A DNA stretch of 64,000 nucleotides from Chloroflexi bacterium OLB13. Its GTDB lineage: Bacteria; Chloroflexota; Anaerolineae; Aggregatilineales; Phototrophicaceae. The translations under genes and the position numbers were made by a program. The stretch is from the NCBI GenBank assembly GCA_001567485.1, contig JZRA01000009.1, positions 1-64,000 on the forward strand, read 5' to 3'. The notes beneath the pieces are model-generated. The model was not told where the DNA came from, ran no database searches, and was given only the letters and a program-made list of their open reading frames with translations. Positions 45,067 through 54,356 of this stretch are shown in pieces (position 1 is the stretch's first letter; every line of letters starts with the position of its first letter).

Positions 45067-46752
45067 ATGTCTAGGCGTCCCCTGCTTCTTATCGTTCTTC
45101 TCCTATGTGCTCTCGCTGCTGGCAATGTCTTGGCTCAGGACGATCTGCGTGTCCTGCGACTCGGCTATACCGAAGAGCCGGACATGCTGGTCGACTACAC
45201 GAGCAATACGCTGTTGGGGTGGAGCATGTTCCGCTTGCACTCCCAGCCGCAGTGGGGCACGACCCAGCAGCAGGAGATCGTCCCGCTTTTGATTGATGAG
45301 GCGCCGAGCTACGACAATGGCGGCATCGTGATCACCGACGAGGGCACGCAGGTTATCAAGTTCACGATTGCGGACTGGGCAGTCTGGTCTGATGGCACGC
45401 CGATCACGGCGGCGGACTTCGTCTTGCCGTATGAGATCGCCAACGATGGGGTGAGCCAAGTCCTCGCCTTCCGGATGCTCGGCGGGTTGGCCGGCTCTGT
45501 TGCGCAGGGCGAAACCGAGAAGGATGTCGTCGTTACGTTTGATGCGCCCAATCCGGACTGGCAGTACGCCGCGATCGTGCCGCTTCCGAACCACATCCTG
45601 CGCGAGGGGTACGAGGCGGATCTCGCCAACGGGATCGGCTTCGAGCTGAACAGCTGGGTTCGCCAACCGACCGTGTCGAACGGCCCGTTCGTCTTTGCCG
45701 AATGGGTGACCGGCAGTTACCTGCGCTTCGTCAAGAACCAGAACTACTGGAAAGACGTGTGGTTCGATGAGGTCGTGCTGAACTTCTACTCCGACGTGAG
45801 CGTGCTTGAACAGCTTATGGTCGCGGGCGAACTGGACATGACCCGCTATATCCTGCCGGCGTCACGCGCGGCGGAACTGGTCGCGGCGAACGACTTCCTC
45901 GATGTGCGGACGTCGTTCGGTGGCGTCCGGCTTGAGCTTGAATACAATCAGGGGCCGAACGGCCACCCGGCGCTGAAGGATCAGCGTGTGCGCCACGCGA
46001 TGAGCATGGGCATCGACCGTCAATTCATGGTGGATGAGATTTACAACGGGATCGCCGAGGTCGCCAATACATGGTGGGCCGGTACGCCGTGGTACAACCC
46101 CGATGCGCTGATGCTGCCGTTTGATCCGGCGGGCGCGGTTGAGCTGCTGCGCGAAGCGGGCTGGTATGACGAGGATGGCGACGGTGTCGCCGAGGCGCAC
46201 GGCGTCGACGGTGTCGAGGATGGGCTGCCGCTTGAAATCACCGCGACGACCTACGCTGACATTCAGCACTATCAAGACTCGCTGCTGTACGTGCAGGACG
46301 TGTTGGCGGACATCGGCATCAAGATGAATATCACGCTGCACACGATCGCCGAAATCCACGGCTCGTTCACCAATAACAGTCCGCTGGCGACCGGACAGTA
46401 CGATGCGTATCTCGTGGCGTGGGTGCCGGGCGTGGCGACCGTCGCGACGTTCGGGCCGTATTACTGCACCGACATCCCAAGCGAAGCGAATCCGTTCGGC
46501 TTGAACGGCCCGCAAATCTGCAACGAACGTGTCGACGAATTGTGGACGTCGCTGTCCGTGTCGCTGGATCAGGCCGAGCGTGAAGCCGCCGCCGATGAGA
46601 TTCAGGTGTTGATGGCCGAAGACCTGTACACCCAGTATCTCGTCAACATCCTGTACGCGGCGACGTACAACAAGCGGTTGGTCTGGGAGGCCAGCGACGT
46701 GAGCGACTTCACGCCGTGGCTGAACATCGCCGACTGGCACTACGAAGAGTAA
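45067..46752 (+). CDS. ABC transporter solute-binding protein, family 5
   Basis: This 561-residue protein has a signal peptide ending GNVLAQ with no lipobox Cys and a family-5 fold: IKFTIADWAVWSDGTPITAADFVLPYE, VSNGPFVFAEWV, NYWKDVWFDEV, GWYDEDGDGVAEAHG. AAGGAG lies 8 bases before ATG. It heads an operon with two permeases and a YtcJ-type amidohydrolase but no ATPases, so it probably shares ATPases with another system, perhaps the one at 55.6-57.4 kb. The ligand could be a peptide or an oligosaccharide. Confidence 0.92.
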   Translation: MSRRPLLLIVLLLCALAAGNVLAQDDLRVLRLGYTEEPDMLVDYTSNTLLGWSMFRLHSQPQWGTTQQQEIVPLLIDEAPSYDNGGIVITDEGTQVIKFTIADWAVWSDGTPITAADFVLPYEIANDGVSQVLAFRMLGGLAGSVAQGETEKDVVVTFDAPNPDWQYAAIVPLPNHILREGYEADLANGIGFELNSWVRQPTVSNGPFVFAEWVTGSYLRFVKNQNYWKDVWFDEVVLNFYSDVSVLEQLMVAGELDMTRYILPASRAAELVAANDFLDVRTSFGGVRLELEYNQGPNGHPALKDQRVRHAMSMGIDRQFMVDEIYNGIAEVANTWWAGTPWYNPDALMLPFDPAGAVELLREAGWYDEDGDGVAEAHGVDGVEDGLPLEITATTYADIQHYQDSLLYVQDVLADIGIKMNITLHTIAEIHGSFTNNSPLATGQYDAYLVAWVPGVATVATFGPYYCTDIPSEANPFGLNGPQICNERVDELWTSLSVSLDQAEREAAADEIQVLMAEDLYTQYLVNILYAATYNKRLVWEASDVSDFTPWLNIADWHYEE

Positions 46753-46797
46753 GAGGCCGTTGAGCAGGGGCCTCATTCCCGCCTCGCTGCGTTCAAC

Positions 46798-46849
46798 TCC
46801 CCTCTCCATGACCACGGCCGCAGGGAGCGCCAAAGGTCTGGAGAGGGGA
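46798..46849. other. Intercistronic hairpin after binding-protein gene
   Basis: TCCCCTCTCCA (46798-46808) pairs with TGGAGAGGGGA (46839-46849), extended inward by GACC with GGTC. An outer CCTCA/TGAGG pairing is also possible. It sits in the 180 bases between binding protein and permease, as in two other transporter operons here, and may keep binding protein in excess. Confidence 0.5.
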
Positions 46850-46932
46850 CGGGGGTGAGGCGCGTGATGAAGTTGCTCCTGCTCGGACATTCAACCCATG
46901 TGAGTTCCGTACGGCCCGCGTAAGGATCGGAC

Positions 46933-47973
46933 ATGCGTACCTATCTGACCCGGCGGGTGCTTCAACTCATCCCGCTGTTGTTCGTCATCAGCGTGATCCT
47001 GTTCGCGCTCATGTATTCCATCGGCGACCCGCTGGCAATTGTGATGAACGTGCCGCGGCGGCCCAGCGGCGCGCAGATCGAACAGGCCAGCCGTCGCCTC
47101 GGTTTTGATCAGCCGATCTACGTGCAGTACATCTACTGGCTGGTCGGGAACGATTGGACTTTCATCGACTTCGACGGGGACGGCGATACCGATGAGGAGA
47201 TGCACGGCACCCGGCGCGGCATCTTGCGCGGGGATCTCGGCACCTCGTTGATCACCCGGCAGGCCGTCGCCACGCGCATCGGCGAGCGGCTGGGCAACAC
47301 GATGCTGTTGATGCTGCCAGCCTATGCGCTGATTTTGTTGATCTCGTTCACGCTGGGGGTGATCTCCGCGCTGCGTCAGTACTCGCTGCTCGATGGCATC
47401 TTGACGACCGCCGCGTTTGTTTTCTACTCGATGCCGATTTTCTTGGTGGCGTTAGGGATGATTCTGCTGTTTGCCGTCGCCTTCCGTAACTGGGGCCTGC
47501 CGCACCTGCCTATCGCAGGTATGGGCCGCCCCGGCGAGGAGCGCACGTTGTCCACACTGCTTCCGTACATGATTATGCCGGTGTTAAGCATCGCGCTGGT
47601 CAGCTCGGCGGCTTATATGCGCTATGTGCGCGCCAGTGTGCTTGAAGTGATCAACCACGATTATGTGCGGACGGCGCGGTCGAAGGGGATTGGCGAACGC
47701 CGCGTGCTGTTCGTTCATGTGCTGCGCAACGCCGCCCTACCGCTGATCACAATTATCGGGCTGGACGTGCCGTTCTTGCTCGGCGGGGCCATCGTCACCG
47801 AGTCGATCTTCGCATGGCCGGGGATGGGGATGCTGTTTATCGAAAGCCTTGAGCGTTCCGACTATCCGGTGTTGATGGCGATGCTGATGTTCGTCGCCCT
47901 GTTCGTCATCGTGTCACAGTTGATCACCGATCTGCTGTACTCGCTGCTCGATCCCCGTATCCGGCTCAGTTAA
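46933..47973 (+). CDS. ABC permease (DppB-like) with acidic extracellular loop insertion
   Basis: This 346-residue membrane subunit of the family-5 importer has six predicted helices. It has the N-terminal YLTRRVLQLIPLLFVISVILFALMYSIGDPL signature and the coupling region RTARSKGIGERRVLFVHVLRNAALPL. The loop after the first helix contains DFDGDGDTDEE (about residues 79-88), a calcium-loop-like acidic insertion on the outer face where the binding protein docks. AAGGA lies 6 bases before ATG 46933. Confidence 0.92.
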   Translation: MRTYLTRRVLQLIPLLFVISVILFALMYSIGDPLAIVMNVPRRPSGAQIEQASRRLGFDQPIYVQYIYWLVGNDWTFIDFDGDGDTDEEMHGTRRGILRGDLGTSLITRQAVATRIGERLGNTMLLMLPAYALILLISFTLGVISALRQYSLLDGILTTAAFVFYSMPIFLVALGMILLFAVAFRNWGLPHLPIAGMGRPGEERTLSTLLPYMIMPVLSIALVSSAAYMRYVRASVLEVINHDYVRTARSKGIGERRVLFVHVLRNAALPLITIIGLDVPFLLGGAIVTESIFAWPGMGMLFIESLERSDYPVLMAMLMFVALFVIVSQLITDLLYSLLDPRIRLS

Positions 47974-47986
47974 GGAGAGGACGGCG

Positions 47987-48928
47987 ATGGAACGCGGGAC
48001 AGTGAACGGAACCATTAGCCTTGATGATGCGAATCGCAAGCACGAGTCGCTGCTGCAGCTGGTTTTCGCGCGCTTCCGCCGGCATCGTATGGCGATGATC
48101 GGCGTGGCGGTGATGACCTTGATTACGCTGTACGTGATCGGCGGATCGTTCTTCATCACCGAGCGCAGCAGCAACAGCACCGACTTTCAGAACAAGTGGG
48201 GCGCGCCGTCTGCCGAGCATCCCTTCGGGACGGATGCGCTCGGCCGCGACGTGTTAGCGCGCACGATCTACGGCGGGCAGGTCACGCTGCTGATCAGCCT
48301 GCTGGCGATGGTCGTGACGGCGATCGTCGGCACGACGCTTGGCCTAATCTCCGGCTTCTACGGTGGATGGATCGACAGCATCGTTATGCGCGTGTCCGAG
48401 GCGCTGCTCACGATACCGCTGCTGTTCCTGCTGCTGGTGATCACCAAGTTCATCGGCAGCCAAGTGCCGGCGGTGAAGGTGTTCGGGCGCGAGTTCAGCG
48501 GCAGCGTCATCGTCGTGATTTTCGTGCTCGGGTTCACGGGCTGGATGGGGCTGGCGCGCATCGTCCGCGCGCAGGTGCTGTCGCTGCGCGAGCAGGAATT
48601 CGTGACGGCGGCGCGGGCGCTCGGTGCGCGCAATCTGCACATCATCTTCCGCCACATCATGCCCAACGCGCTGGCCCCGGTGATCGTGTACACCACGCTT
48701 GGCATCTCCAACGTAATCCTGCTTGAAGCCTATATCGGCTTTCTCGGCATGGGTGTCCAGCCGCCGACCGCCAGTTGGGGCAACATGATCCAGCGCGCGA
48801 CCGAGAAGATCGACTCCGCGTGGTGGATGTGGTTGTATCCCGGCGGCTTGATCCTGCTGACAGTCATCAGCATCAATTACATCGGGGACGGACTGCGCGA
48901 CGCGCTTGACCCGTACAGCAAAAAGTAG
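47987..48928 (+). CDS. ABC permease (DppC-like)
   Basis: This 313-residue membrane subunit pairs with the preceding DppB-like protein. The first helix is at about 38-60, followed by HPFGTDALGRDVLARTIYG, helices, and the coupling region ARALGARNLHIIFRHIMPNALAP. It ends YIGDGLRDALDPYSKK, typical of DppC. Start at ATG 47987 follows GAGAGGA. No ATPase gene follows; the next gene is an amidohydrolase. Confidence 0.92.
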   Translation: MERGTVNGTISLDDANRKHESLLQLVFARFRRHRMAMIGVAVMTLITLYVIGGSFFITERSSNSTDFQNKWGAPSAEHPFGTDALGRDVLARTIYGGQVTLLISLLAMVVTAIVGTTLGLISGFYGGWIDSIVMRVSEALLTIPLLFLLLVITKFIGSQVPAVKVFGREFSGSVIVVIFVLGFTGWMGLARIVRAQVLSLREQEFVTAARALGARNLHIIFRHIMPNALAPVIVYTTLGISNVILLEAYIGFLGMGVQPPTASWGNMIQRATEKIDSAWWMWLYPGGLILLTVISINYIGDGLRDALDPYSKK

Positions 48929-48955
48929 CCTGTTCGACGGCAAGGAGGAACTCTC

Positions 48956-50551
48956 ATGCTCGTGTTTTACAACGGTACGATTCGGACGATGGATCCGGCC
49001 AATCCGGTTGTCGATGCGGTTCTGGTGGGGAATGACGGACGGATTCGTGCTGTCGGCTCGCGCGCGGAGATCGAGACGTCTGCGGGCGACGCCGAACGGA
49101 TCGACTTGCAGGGGCATACGCTGATCCCCGGTTTTAACGACGCGCATACGCATGTCCAGTGGTTGGGCTTGATGCTGACGCGCTTGGTGGACGCGACTAT
49201 CGTCAAGGCGCCGACGATTGATACGATCATCGCGCTGTATCGCCAACGGGCCGCCGAACGTGAGCCGGGCGAGTGGGTGACGGGTGGCGGCTACAACGAG
49301 AACTTCCTGCCGGAGAAGCGCCACGTCACCCGCTATGACCTTGACCAAGCGAGCACGCAGCACCCGATGCAGTTGGTGCATACCAGCGGTCATGTCAGCG
49401 TCGCCAACAGCCTCGCGCTCAAGATCGCCGGCATCACGCGTGACACGCCCGACCCGCAGGGCGGCCACATCGTGCGCGATGAAAACGGCGAACCGACCGG
49501 CGTGCTAGAAGAAAACGCCATGACGCTGGTTATGCAGCACATCCCGGAGATCACCGAGGAACAGATGGCGGATGCGATTCGCGCGGCGATGGCGCATCAA
49601 CTGACGCTCGGAATCACCAGCGCCACCGACCCGGCCGTCGATCCGTTTCACATCAAGGTGTACCGTCAGTTGGAGGCGGCGGGCCGGCTTACGGTTCGCA
49701 TCAATCTGCTGGCCGAACGGCGCAACGGCGATGTGATCTTCCCGCTTCCAGAGAAGTATGTCAGCGATACGCTGCGTCTGGATGGGGTGAAGTTCTTCGC
49801 GGACGGCGGCATGACCACCGCCACGGCGGCGATCCGCGAGGCGTTCAAAGATGTCGGCGGACACGGCATCATGATCTACGAGACCGAGCAGTTGGCCGAC
49901 TTGATGTGGGAATCGCACGACGCCGGATTCCATATCGCCACCCACGCCAACGGAGAAACCGCGCTTGAGCAGGTCATCAGCGTGTATGAGATGATTACCG
50001 AACGCAAGCCGCGACCTGTGCTGCGGCACCGCATCGAACACTTCGCCCTGCCAGACCCCGAACATCTGGAGCGCCTTGCGCGGATCGGCGGGATGGTGGC
50101 GACGCAAACGGTCTTTCTGCCTGCGATGGGGCCAGCCTACCGGCGTTACCTACCGGATGTGTGTATCCCGCGCGCGTATGGTGTGCGCGACATGCTGGAC
50201 GCGGGGATCGAGGTGGCGCTCAGCACTGATGCGCCGGTCGTGCCGGACGACAACCCTCTGCTCGGGTTGAAGTCGGCCGTCGACCGTAAAGATCATGCAG
50301 GAGTGCCGCTGGCGCCCAATCAGGCGATCACGATGGAAGAAGCGCTGTACGCCTACACGATGGGCGGCGCGATCCTCAGCGGCGATCAAGACAATCGCGG
50401 CAGCATCACCGCGGGCAAATGGGCCGATCTAGTGATCCTGAGCGGTGATCCGGTTACGACGCCGGTGGATGATCTGCTCAGCCTGTATGTCGAAGCGACG
50501 TACGTCGCCGGACAGTGCGTCTACCGACTCAGCACGAATCCGGGCGGATAA
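48956..50551 (+). CDS. YtcJ-family metal-dependent amidohydrolase
   Basis: YtcJ-like enzymes are amidohydrolases of mostly unknown substrate. The 531-residue protein starts with the family MLVFYNGTIRTMD pattern. It has the metal HxH in FNDAHTHVQWLG, GVKFFADGGMTT, IATHANGE, RHRIEHFALPD, LSTDAPVVPDDNPL and the C-terminal TAGKWADLVILSGDP. Length is typical. It follows the ATPase-less importer after 27 bases with AAGGAGG 7 bases before ATG, so it probably acts on what that importer brings in. Confidence 0.9.
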   Translation: MLVFYNGTIRTMDPANPVVDAVLVGNDGRIRAVGSRAEIETSAGDAERIDLQGHTLIPGFNDAHTHVQWLGLMLTRLVDATIVKAPTIDTIIALYRQRAAEREPGEWVTGGGYNENFLPEKRHVTRYDLDQASTQHPMQLVHTSGHVSVANSLALKIAGITRDTPDPQGGHIVRDENGEPTGVLEENAMTLVMQHIPEITEEQMADAIRAAMAHQLTLGITSATDPAVDPFHIKVYRQLEAAGRLTVRINLLAERRNGDVIFPLPEKYVSDTLRLDGVKFFADGGMTTATAAIREAFKDVGGHGIMIYETEQLADLMWESHDAGFHIATHANGETALEQVISVYEMITERKPRPVLRHRIEHFALPDPEHLERLARIGGMVATQTVFLPAMGPAYRRYLPDVCIPRAYGVRDMLDAGIEVALSTDAPVVPDDNPLLGLKSAVDRKDHAGVPLAPNQAITMEEALYAYTMGGAILSGDQDNRGSITAGKWADLVILSGDPVTTPVDDLLSLYVEATYVAGQCVYRLSTNPGG

Positions 50552-50801
50552 GTCGGGTCGCGACGTGCTGCTGCCTCAGCGCAAAGGGGAACTGTGGAGC
50601 CTCACGCAGCGCATGCAGCGCATGCAGCGCCCACGGACAGGGGGCCATCACGGTAGTTGAGGTGAGCACGCCCCCCGACATGGCTCGCGTGATCGCTGCA
50701 TTGGTCGCGTGGGCCATCCCCAAATCGTCGGCGTTGACGATCAACAAGCGCGTATCGTCGGGGTATCCCACTCGGTTATTGGCTGTTGTTGGTGCGTTCA
50801 T
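50529..50801 (-). pseudogene. N-terminal fragment of a ChbG/YdjC-type carbohydrate deacetylase
   Basis: The first 75 residues match the start of YdjC/ChbG proteins, which deacetylate chito-oligosaccharides: LLIVNADDLGMAHATNAAITRA with the metal Asp pair, then GGVLTSTTVMAPCPWALHA and FPFAL. After that, near 50575, the sequence stops matching and runs into the end of the amidohydrolase gene. About two-thirds of the protein, including the metal-binding His residues, is missing. A deletion or rearrangement with a breakpoint at about 50570-50580 explains it. A ribosome-like AGGCGG lies 6 bases before its ATG. Confidence 0.65.
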
Positions 50802-50968
50802 CGTCTGCCGCCTGCGCCACCGTTCATCCGCAGCCTATCATACGCGATGCGCGCTTATGCTCGCTGCCTGCGCCGGTGGCGCGGCACGCCCAACGTTCGC
50901 CGGCGTATATCGCTGATCGAGTTTGCGCCATGACATAAAGCACCGATTTCATCAGAAAATATCATGAG

Positions 50969-50986
50969 TGTGAGAACGCTCCCACA
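50969..50986. promoter_or_regulatory. LacI-family operator, CelR-like
   Basis: TGTGAGAACGCTCCCACA is an 18 bp imperfect palindrome centred on CG with 7 of 9 pairs. Its core TGAGAACGCTCCCA differs at two positions from the known CelR box TGGGAGCGCTCCCA. It lies 5 bases upstream of the -35 of the next promoter. No LacI-type regulator gene is in the window. Confidence 0.55.
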
Positions 50987-50991
50987 AGTTC

Positions 50992-51020
50992 TTGACGCAG
51001 GATATGCGATTGGTTATCCT
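50992..51020 (+). promoter_or_regulatory. Promoter of the complete family-5 importer operon
   Basis: TTGACG (50992-50997) and TATCCT (51015-51020) are 17 bases apart. The first gene starts at 51404, giving a leader of about 375 bases. Confidence 0.55.
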
Positions 51021-51403
51021 CACGCCAAATGGTAGCTAAATTACGTTACAACTATGGATACTCGACTAGAAAACCCTCATGTCACACCGGCTCGTAACAC
51101 GCTCGAGTCCAGTTCTCCCTCTGCGGATCAACACCCCGGCCCACGCACTGCGAGACGGGACGGCCGCCGTCCTGAAGCATTTCTCCCGCAGCGCAGTTTT
51201 CCTGAATACGACATGCAAATGCATGACGTAGGTGTCGTGCTCGGTGTGAGCCGAGCGTGTTCGCGTGCGCGCTGAGAAAGGAGTGCGGTCTACCGGTTGA
51301 AGGCAAGTGTGCCGCGAATTTTGCGGCGTACCACTGCACCATACGTCTGCGGCGTTTTGGCATCTATTCGATGGTGTGAACTACTGAATCAGGAGAAAGT
51401 GCA
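51021..51403 (+). other. Long untranslated leader before the 51.4 kb operon
   Basis: These 380 bases hold no credible gene. A short hairpin (CTCGG with CCGAG, about 51239-51254) is visible and the last bases are the ribosome site AGGAGA before ATG 51404. No recognised riboswitch is apparent. The stretch 50802-50968 upstream is also non-coding and I see nothing further in it. Confidence 0.35.
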
Positions 51404-53209
51404 ATGAAATTCTCGCGTTTAGCAGTCATCGGTTTGCTGCTCGGCTTGTTGATGGCGATCTCGGTCGCTCCCGCAGCTGCTCAGGAACTCCCCCGCAACG
51501 AGACGCTGTACTTCAACGGACAGCAGTGGGGTTCCGTCGTAGGCTGGAATCCGTATTCCAGCAACAACAACAACGCGATGGCGATCACTCAAGCAGACAG
51601 CGCCCGTGTCATCATGTTTGAGACGCCGTACCTGTACAATATGCTGGACGGGCAGGTCTATCCGCTCCTCGCGGACGGCCCGTATACGTGGAACGACGCC
51701 CACACCGAAATCACCTTCAAGATCAAGGCGGCCGCGCACTGGAGCGACGACACACCGGTGACGGCGCACGATGTGGCGTATACGTGGGCCACGCATGTCA
51801 AGTACATGACGCCGACCGGCGCCGGCAACGTCGACTACATCGAGGACATCGTCGCCGCTGACGACTCCACCGTCGTCATCAAGGCGAAGCTGAGCGACGA
51901 TGGCACGGCCGTCAACCCACTGATCGTTCAGGCTTACGTCAGCACCAATTACGTCATCCAGAAGGCGTGGACTGAGACGTTGGAAGCGCGCGCGAACTTC
52001 GATGCGACTGCGCTGCTGGCCGACACCGCTGAAGACGTCGTGTACTCCGGCCCGTATCACGGTTACTTCTGGGACGAGTCGAAGGTTATCTACATCCGTG
52101 ACGACAATTACTGGGGTCAGGATGCCAGCATGTGGGGCAAGCTGCCCGTTCCCAAGTACCTTGCCCACAACATCTTCGCGGACAACGCGGCCGGCACTAC
52201 AGCGTTGAAGGCCGGCGAGGTGGACGTCAGCCAGCAGTTCAACTCCAACGTGCAGGATCTGTGGCTCGTCGATGGCCTGCCCATCTCGACGTATCTGCCG
52301 GAAGCCCCATACGGCATCGGCGCCAGCCTGCCGACGGCGTTCTACAACCTGAACTCGCACGGTCTGGACAACGTGGCGGTGCGTAAGGCGATCGCGATTG
52401 CGGTCGATTATCCCACCATTATCGCCAACGCGATGACCAACCAGTCCGCGACCTTTGAACAGGTTCCGCGCTCGTTGATGAACCCGACCGCCGGCGAACA
52501 GGCGATGTATGACCACGCTGCTGTCGCCGACTTGCAGTGGGCCGGCAACGACATCGAAGGCGCTAAGGCGCTGCTCGATGAAGCAGGTATTGTGGACACC
52601 GATGGCGACGGCTGGCGCGAGCTTGATGGTCAGCCCCTGCGCTACGTTGCGACCTGCCCGAACGGCTGGTCGGACTGGCAGGCAGCGATTGAGGTCGTCG
52701 CGGCCGCCGGCGCGCAGATCGGTATCGACATCACCACCAACTACCCGGAATGGTCGGTCTATCAGACGGTCGTGACCAAGTCCGACGCCCCGCTGCCCGA
52801 AGGTTACGACATCTTCATGATGTGGAGCGACGGCGCTGGCCCGACACAGCCGTGGAGCCGCATCCGCAAGCTGCTCAGCTCGGAATTCATCGGCATGACG
52901 AGCAACTGGAACGGCAACTGGGGCGGCTACTCTAATCCTGAGGCCGACGCGCTGATTCAGGCGATCCCGACGGTCACGGACGAGGCGCAGCTCAAGGAGA
53001 TGTACACCGAGCTGGTTCGTATCTATCTGACCGATGTGCCGTCGTTCACGCTGATGTACCGTCCGCAGTCGTTCCATACGGTGAACGAGAGCGTTTGGAC
53101 GAACTTCCCGTACGACGGCGATGGCACCAACCCGCCGGTTCCGCCGCTCGACATGACGGATGGCTGGGGCATCGCTGGTCTGTACAATCTGGAGCTGGTG
53201 AACCCGTAA
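51404..53209 (+). CDS. ABC transporter solute-binding protein, family 5, probably oligosaccharide-binding
   Basis: This 601-residue protein has a signal peptide ending PAAAQ with no lipobox Cys. Its fold shows [49 protein letters not shown] and [15 protein letters not shown]. The N-terminal phrase [23 protein letters not shown] resembles family-5 proteins that bind cello-oligosaccharides in Thermotoga, from memory only. The CelR-like operator upstream supports a beta-glucan or cellobiose ligand. AGGAGA lies 8 bases before ATG. It heads a full operon with two permeases and two ATPases. Confidence 0.92.
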   Translation: MKFSRLAVIGLLLGLLMAISVAPAAAQELPRNETLYFNGQQWGSVVGWNPYSSNNNNAMAITQADSARVIMFETPYLYNMLDGQVYPLLADGPYTWNDAHTEITFKIKAAAHWSDDTPVTAHDVAYTWATHVKYMTPTGAGNVDYIEDIVAADDSTVVIKAKLSDDGTAVNPLIVQAYVSTNYVIQKAWTETLEARANFDATALLADTAEDVVYSGPYHGYFWDESKVIYIRDDNYWGQDASMWGKLPVPKYLAHNIFADNAAGTTALKAGEVDVSQQFNSNVQDLWLVDGLPISTYLPEAPYGIGASLPTAFYNLNSHGLDNVAVRKAIAIAVDYPTIIANAMTNQSATFEQVPRSLMNPTAGEQAMYDHAAVADLQWAGNDIEGAKALLDEAGIVDTDGDGWRELDGQPLRYVATCPNGWSDWQAAIEVVAAAGAQIGIDITTNYPEWSVYQTVVTKSDAPLPEGYDIFMMWSDGAGPTQPWSRIRKLLSSEFIGMTSNWNGNWGGYSNPEADALIQAIPTVTDEAQLKEMYTELVRIYLTDVPSFTLMYRPQSFHTVNESVWTNFPYDGDGTNPPVPPLDMTDGWGIAGLYNLELVNP

Positions 53210-53227
53210 CCTAATCCCGACTCCTCA

Positions 53228-53308
53228 GGTGGCAGCCACTTCGTCACATCGGCCATCATCACGAGCATATCGTTTTATGGCCGGATCAACCGGGGTGACT
53301 GCCACCTC
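53228..53308. other. Branched hairpin after binding-protein gene
   Basis: AGGTGGCAG (53228-53236) pairs with CTGCCACCT (53300-53308), and CGGCCAT (53251-53257) with ATGGCCG (53278-53284). The structure lies 19 bases after the binding-protein stop; TTTGATTTG follows. It could partly terminate or protect the upstream message. Confidence 0.6.
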
Positions 53309-53342
53309 TTTGATTTGTAATTGATGTCCTCAGGAGCTGGGT

Positions 53343-54346
53343 GTGCGCGGGTATAGAACTACTTTCTCAAGAAGATCGTTTGGTTCATAGTCACGCTGAC
53401 GGTCGCGTTTACGTTGAATTTCATCTTGCCGCGCCTCATGCCGGGCGACCCTGTCGCCGCGATTGCCGCCCGCATGGCACAGGGCATGTCCAACGCCACC
53501 GGGGTGCAGGCGGTCTACGAGCAGTACACCGAGCTGTTCGGCACCGACAAGCCGATCCCGGAACAATTCGTGATCTATCTGCGGAACGTGCTGCGCGGCG
53601 ACTTCGGCTATTCGATCAGTCAGTACCCGCGCACGGTCGGCGATGTGATTTCATCCTCTATCGGATGGACGCTGATGCTGCAGCTGCCAGCGATCCTTGT
53701 CGGATGGATATTAGGGAACTTGCTGGGCGCGTTAGCTGCCTATATCCGAAAAGGCTTCGATCGGGTGCTGATGCCGGCCAGTCTGTTCTTGAGCAACCTG
53801 CCGGCCTTCGGCATGGCGGTCATCCTGCTGGTGATCTTTGCCGTCAATTTGAAATGGTTCCCCACCTCCGGCGGGTACGACTACGCGATGGTGCCGAGCG
53901 CAAGCTGGGAGTTCATGTGGTCGGTGATCGTCCACTATCAACTGCCGTTCTGGTCGATCGTGCTGATCACCATCGGCGGGCAGGCCATCGGCATGCGGTC
54001 GATGGCGATCTATGAACTGAACGCCGACTACGTGAAATACGCCCGTTTTCTCGGCGTCAAAGACAGCAAGATCATCCGCTACGTGTTCCGCAACGCGATG
54101 CTGCCGCAGATCACCGGGCTGGCCCTCTCGATCGGAACGATGGTCAGCGGCGCGCTGGTGGCGGAGATCATCTTCAGCTATCCGGGCCTCGGCAACACGA
54201 TCCTGACTGCCGTGCGCGGGGGCGATTATCCGCTGATTTCCGCGACAACCCTCATCATCACGTGGATGGTGCTGCTGGCGTTCTTCAGCCTTGAAATCCT
54301 CTACGGCCTGATTGACCCGCGCATCAAAGCAGCGCAGTCGGAATAG
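53343..54346 (+). CDS. ABC permease (DppB-like), start region disturbed
   Basis: This membrane subunit of about 334 residues pairs with the 51.4 kb binding protein. The reading frame clearly includes [33 protein letters not shown], the normal DppB N-terminus, but a TAG lies just before NYF with no ATG after it. Restoring one A near 53356 (agaac to agaaac) joins it to GTG 53343 (VRGYRNYFLKK), which has AGGAG 6 bases upstream. The coupling region is [25 protein letters not shown]. The internal TTG 53414 would lose most of the first helix. The gene is otherwise intact. Confidence 0.87.
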
Positions 54347-54356
54347 AGATACGACC

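Noticed and set aside
50605-50635. Short tandem repeat (gcatgcagc units) considered as a CRISPR or regulatory repeat
   Set aside because: It encodes ALHALHAL in the ChbG fragment and has no spacers; no CRISPR-like array exists anywhere in the window.
51054-51275. 73-codon frame in the long leader
   Set aside because: No ribosome site and Arg/Pro/Ser-rich composition without family sense.
51419-53077. 552-codon open frame opposite the 51.4 kb binding protein
   Set aside because: Same reasoning: the true gene has a signal peptide, ribosome site and family motifs, and the antisense frame has none.
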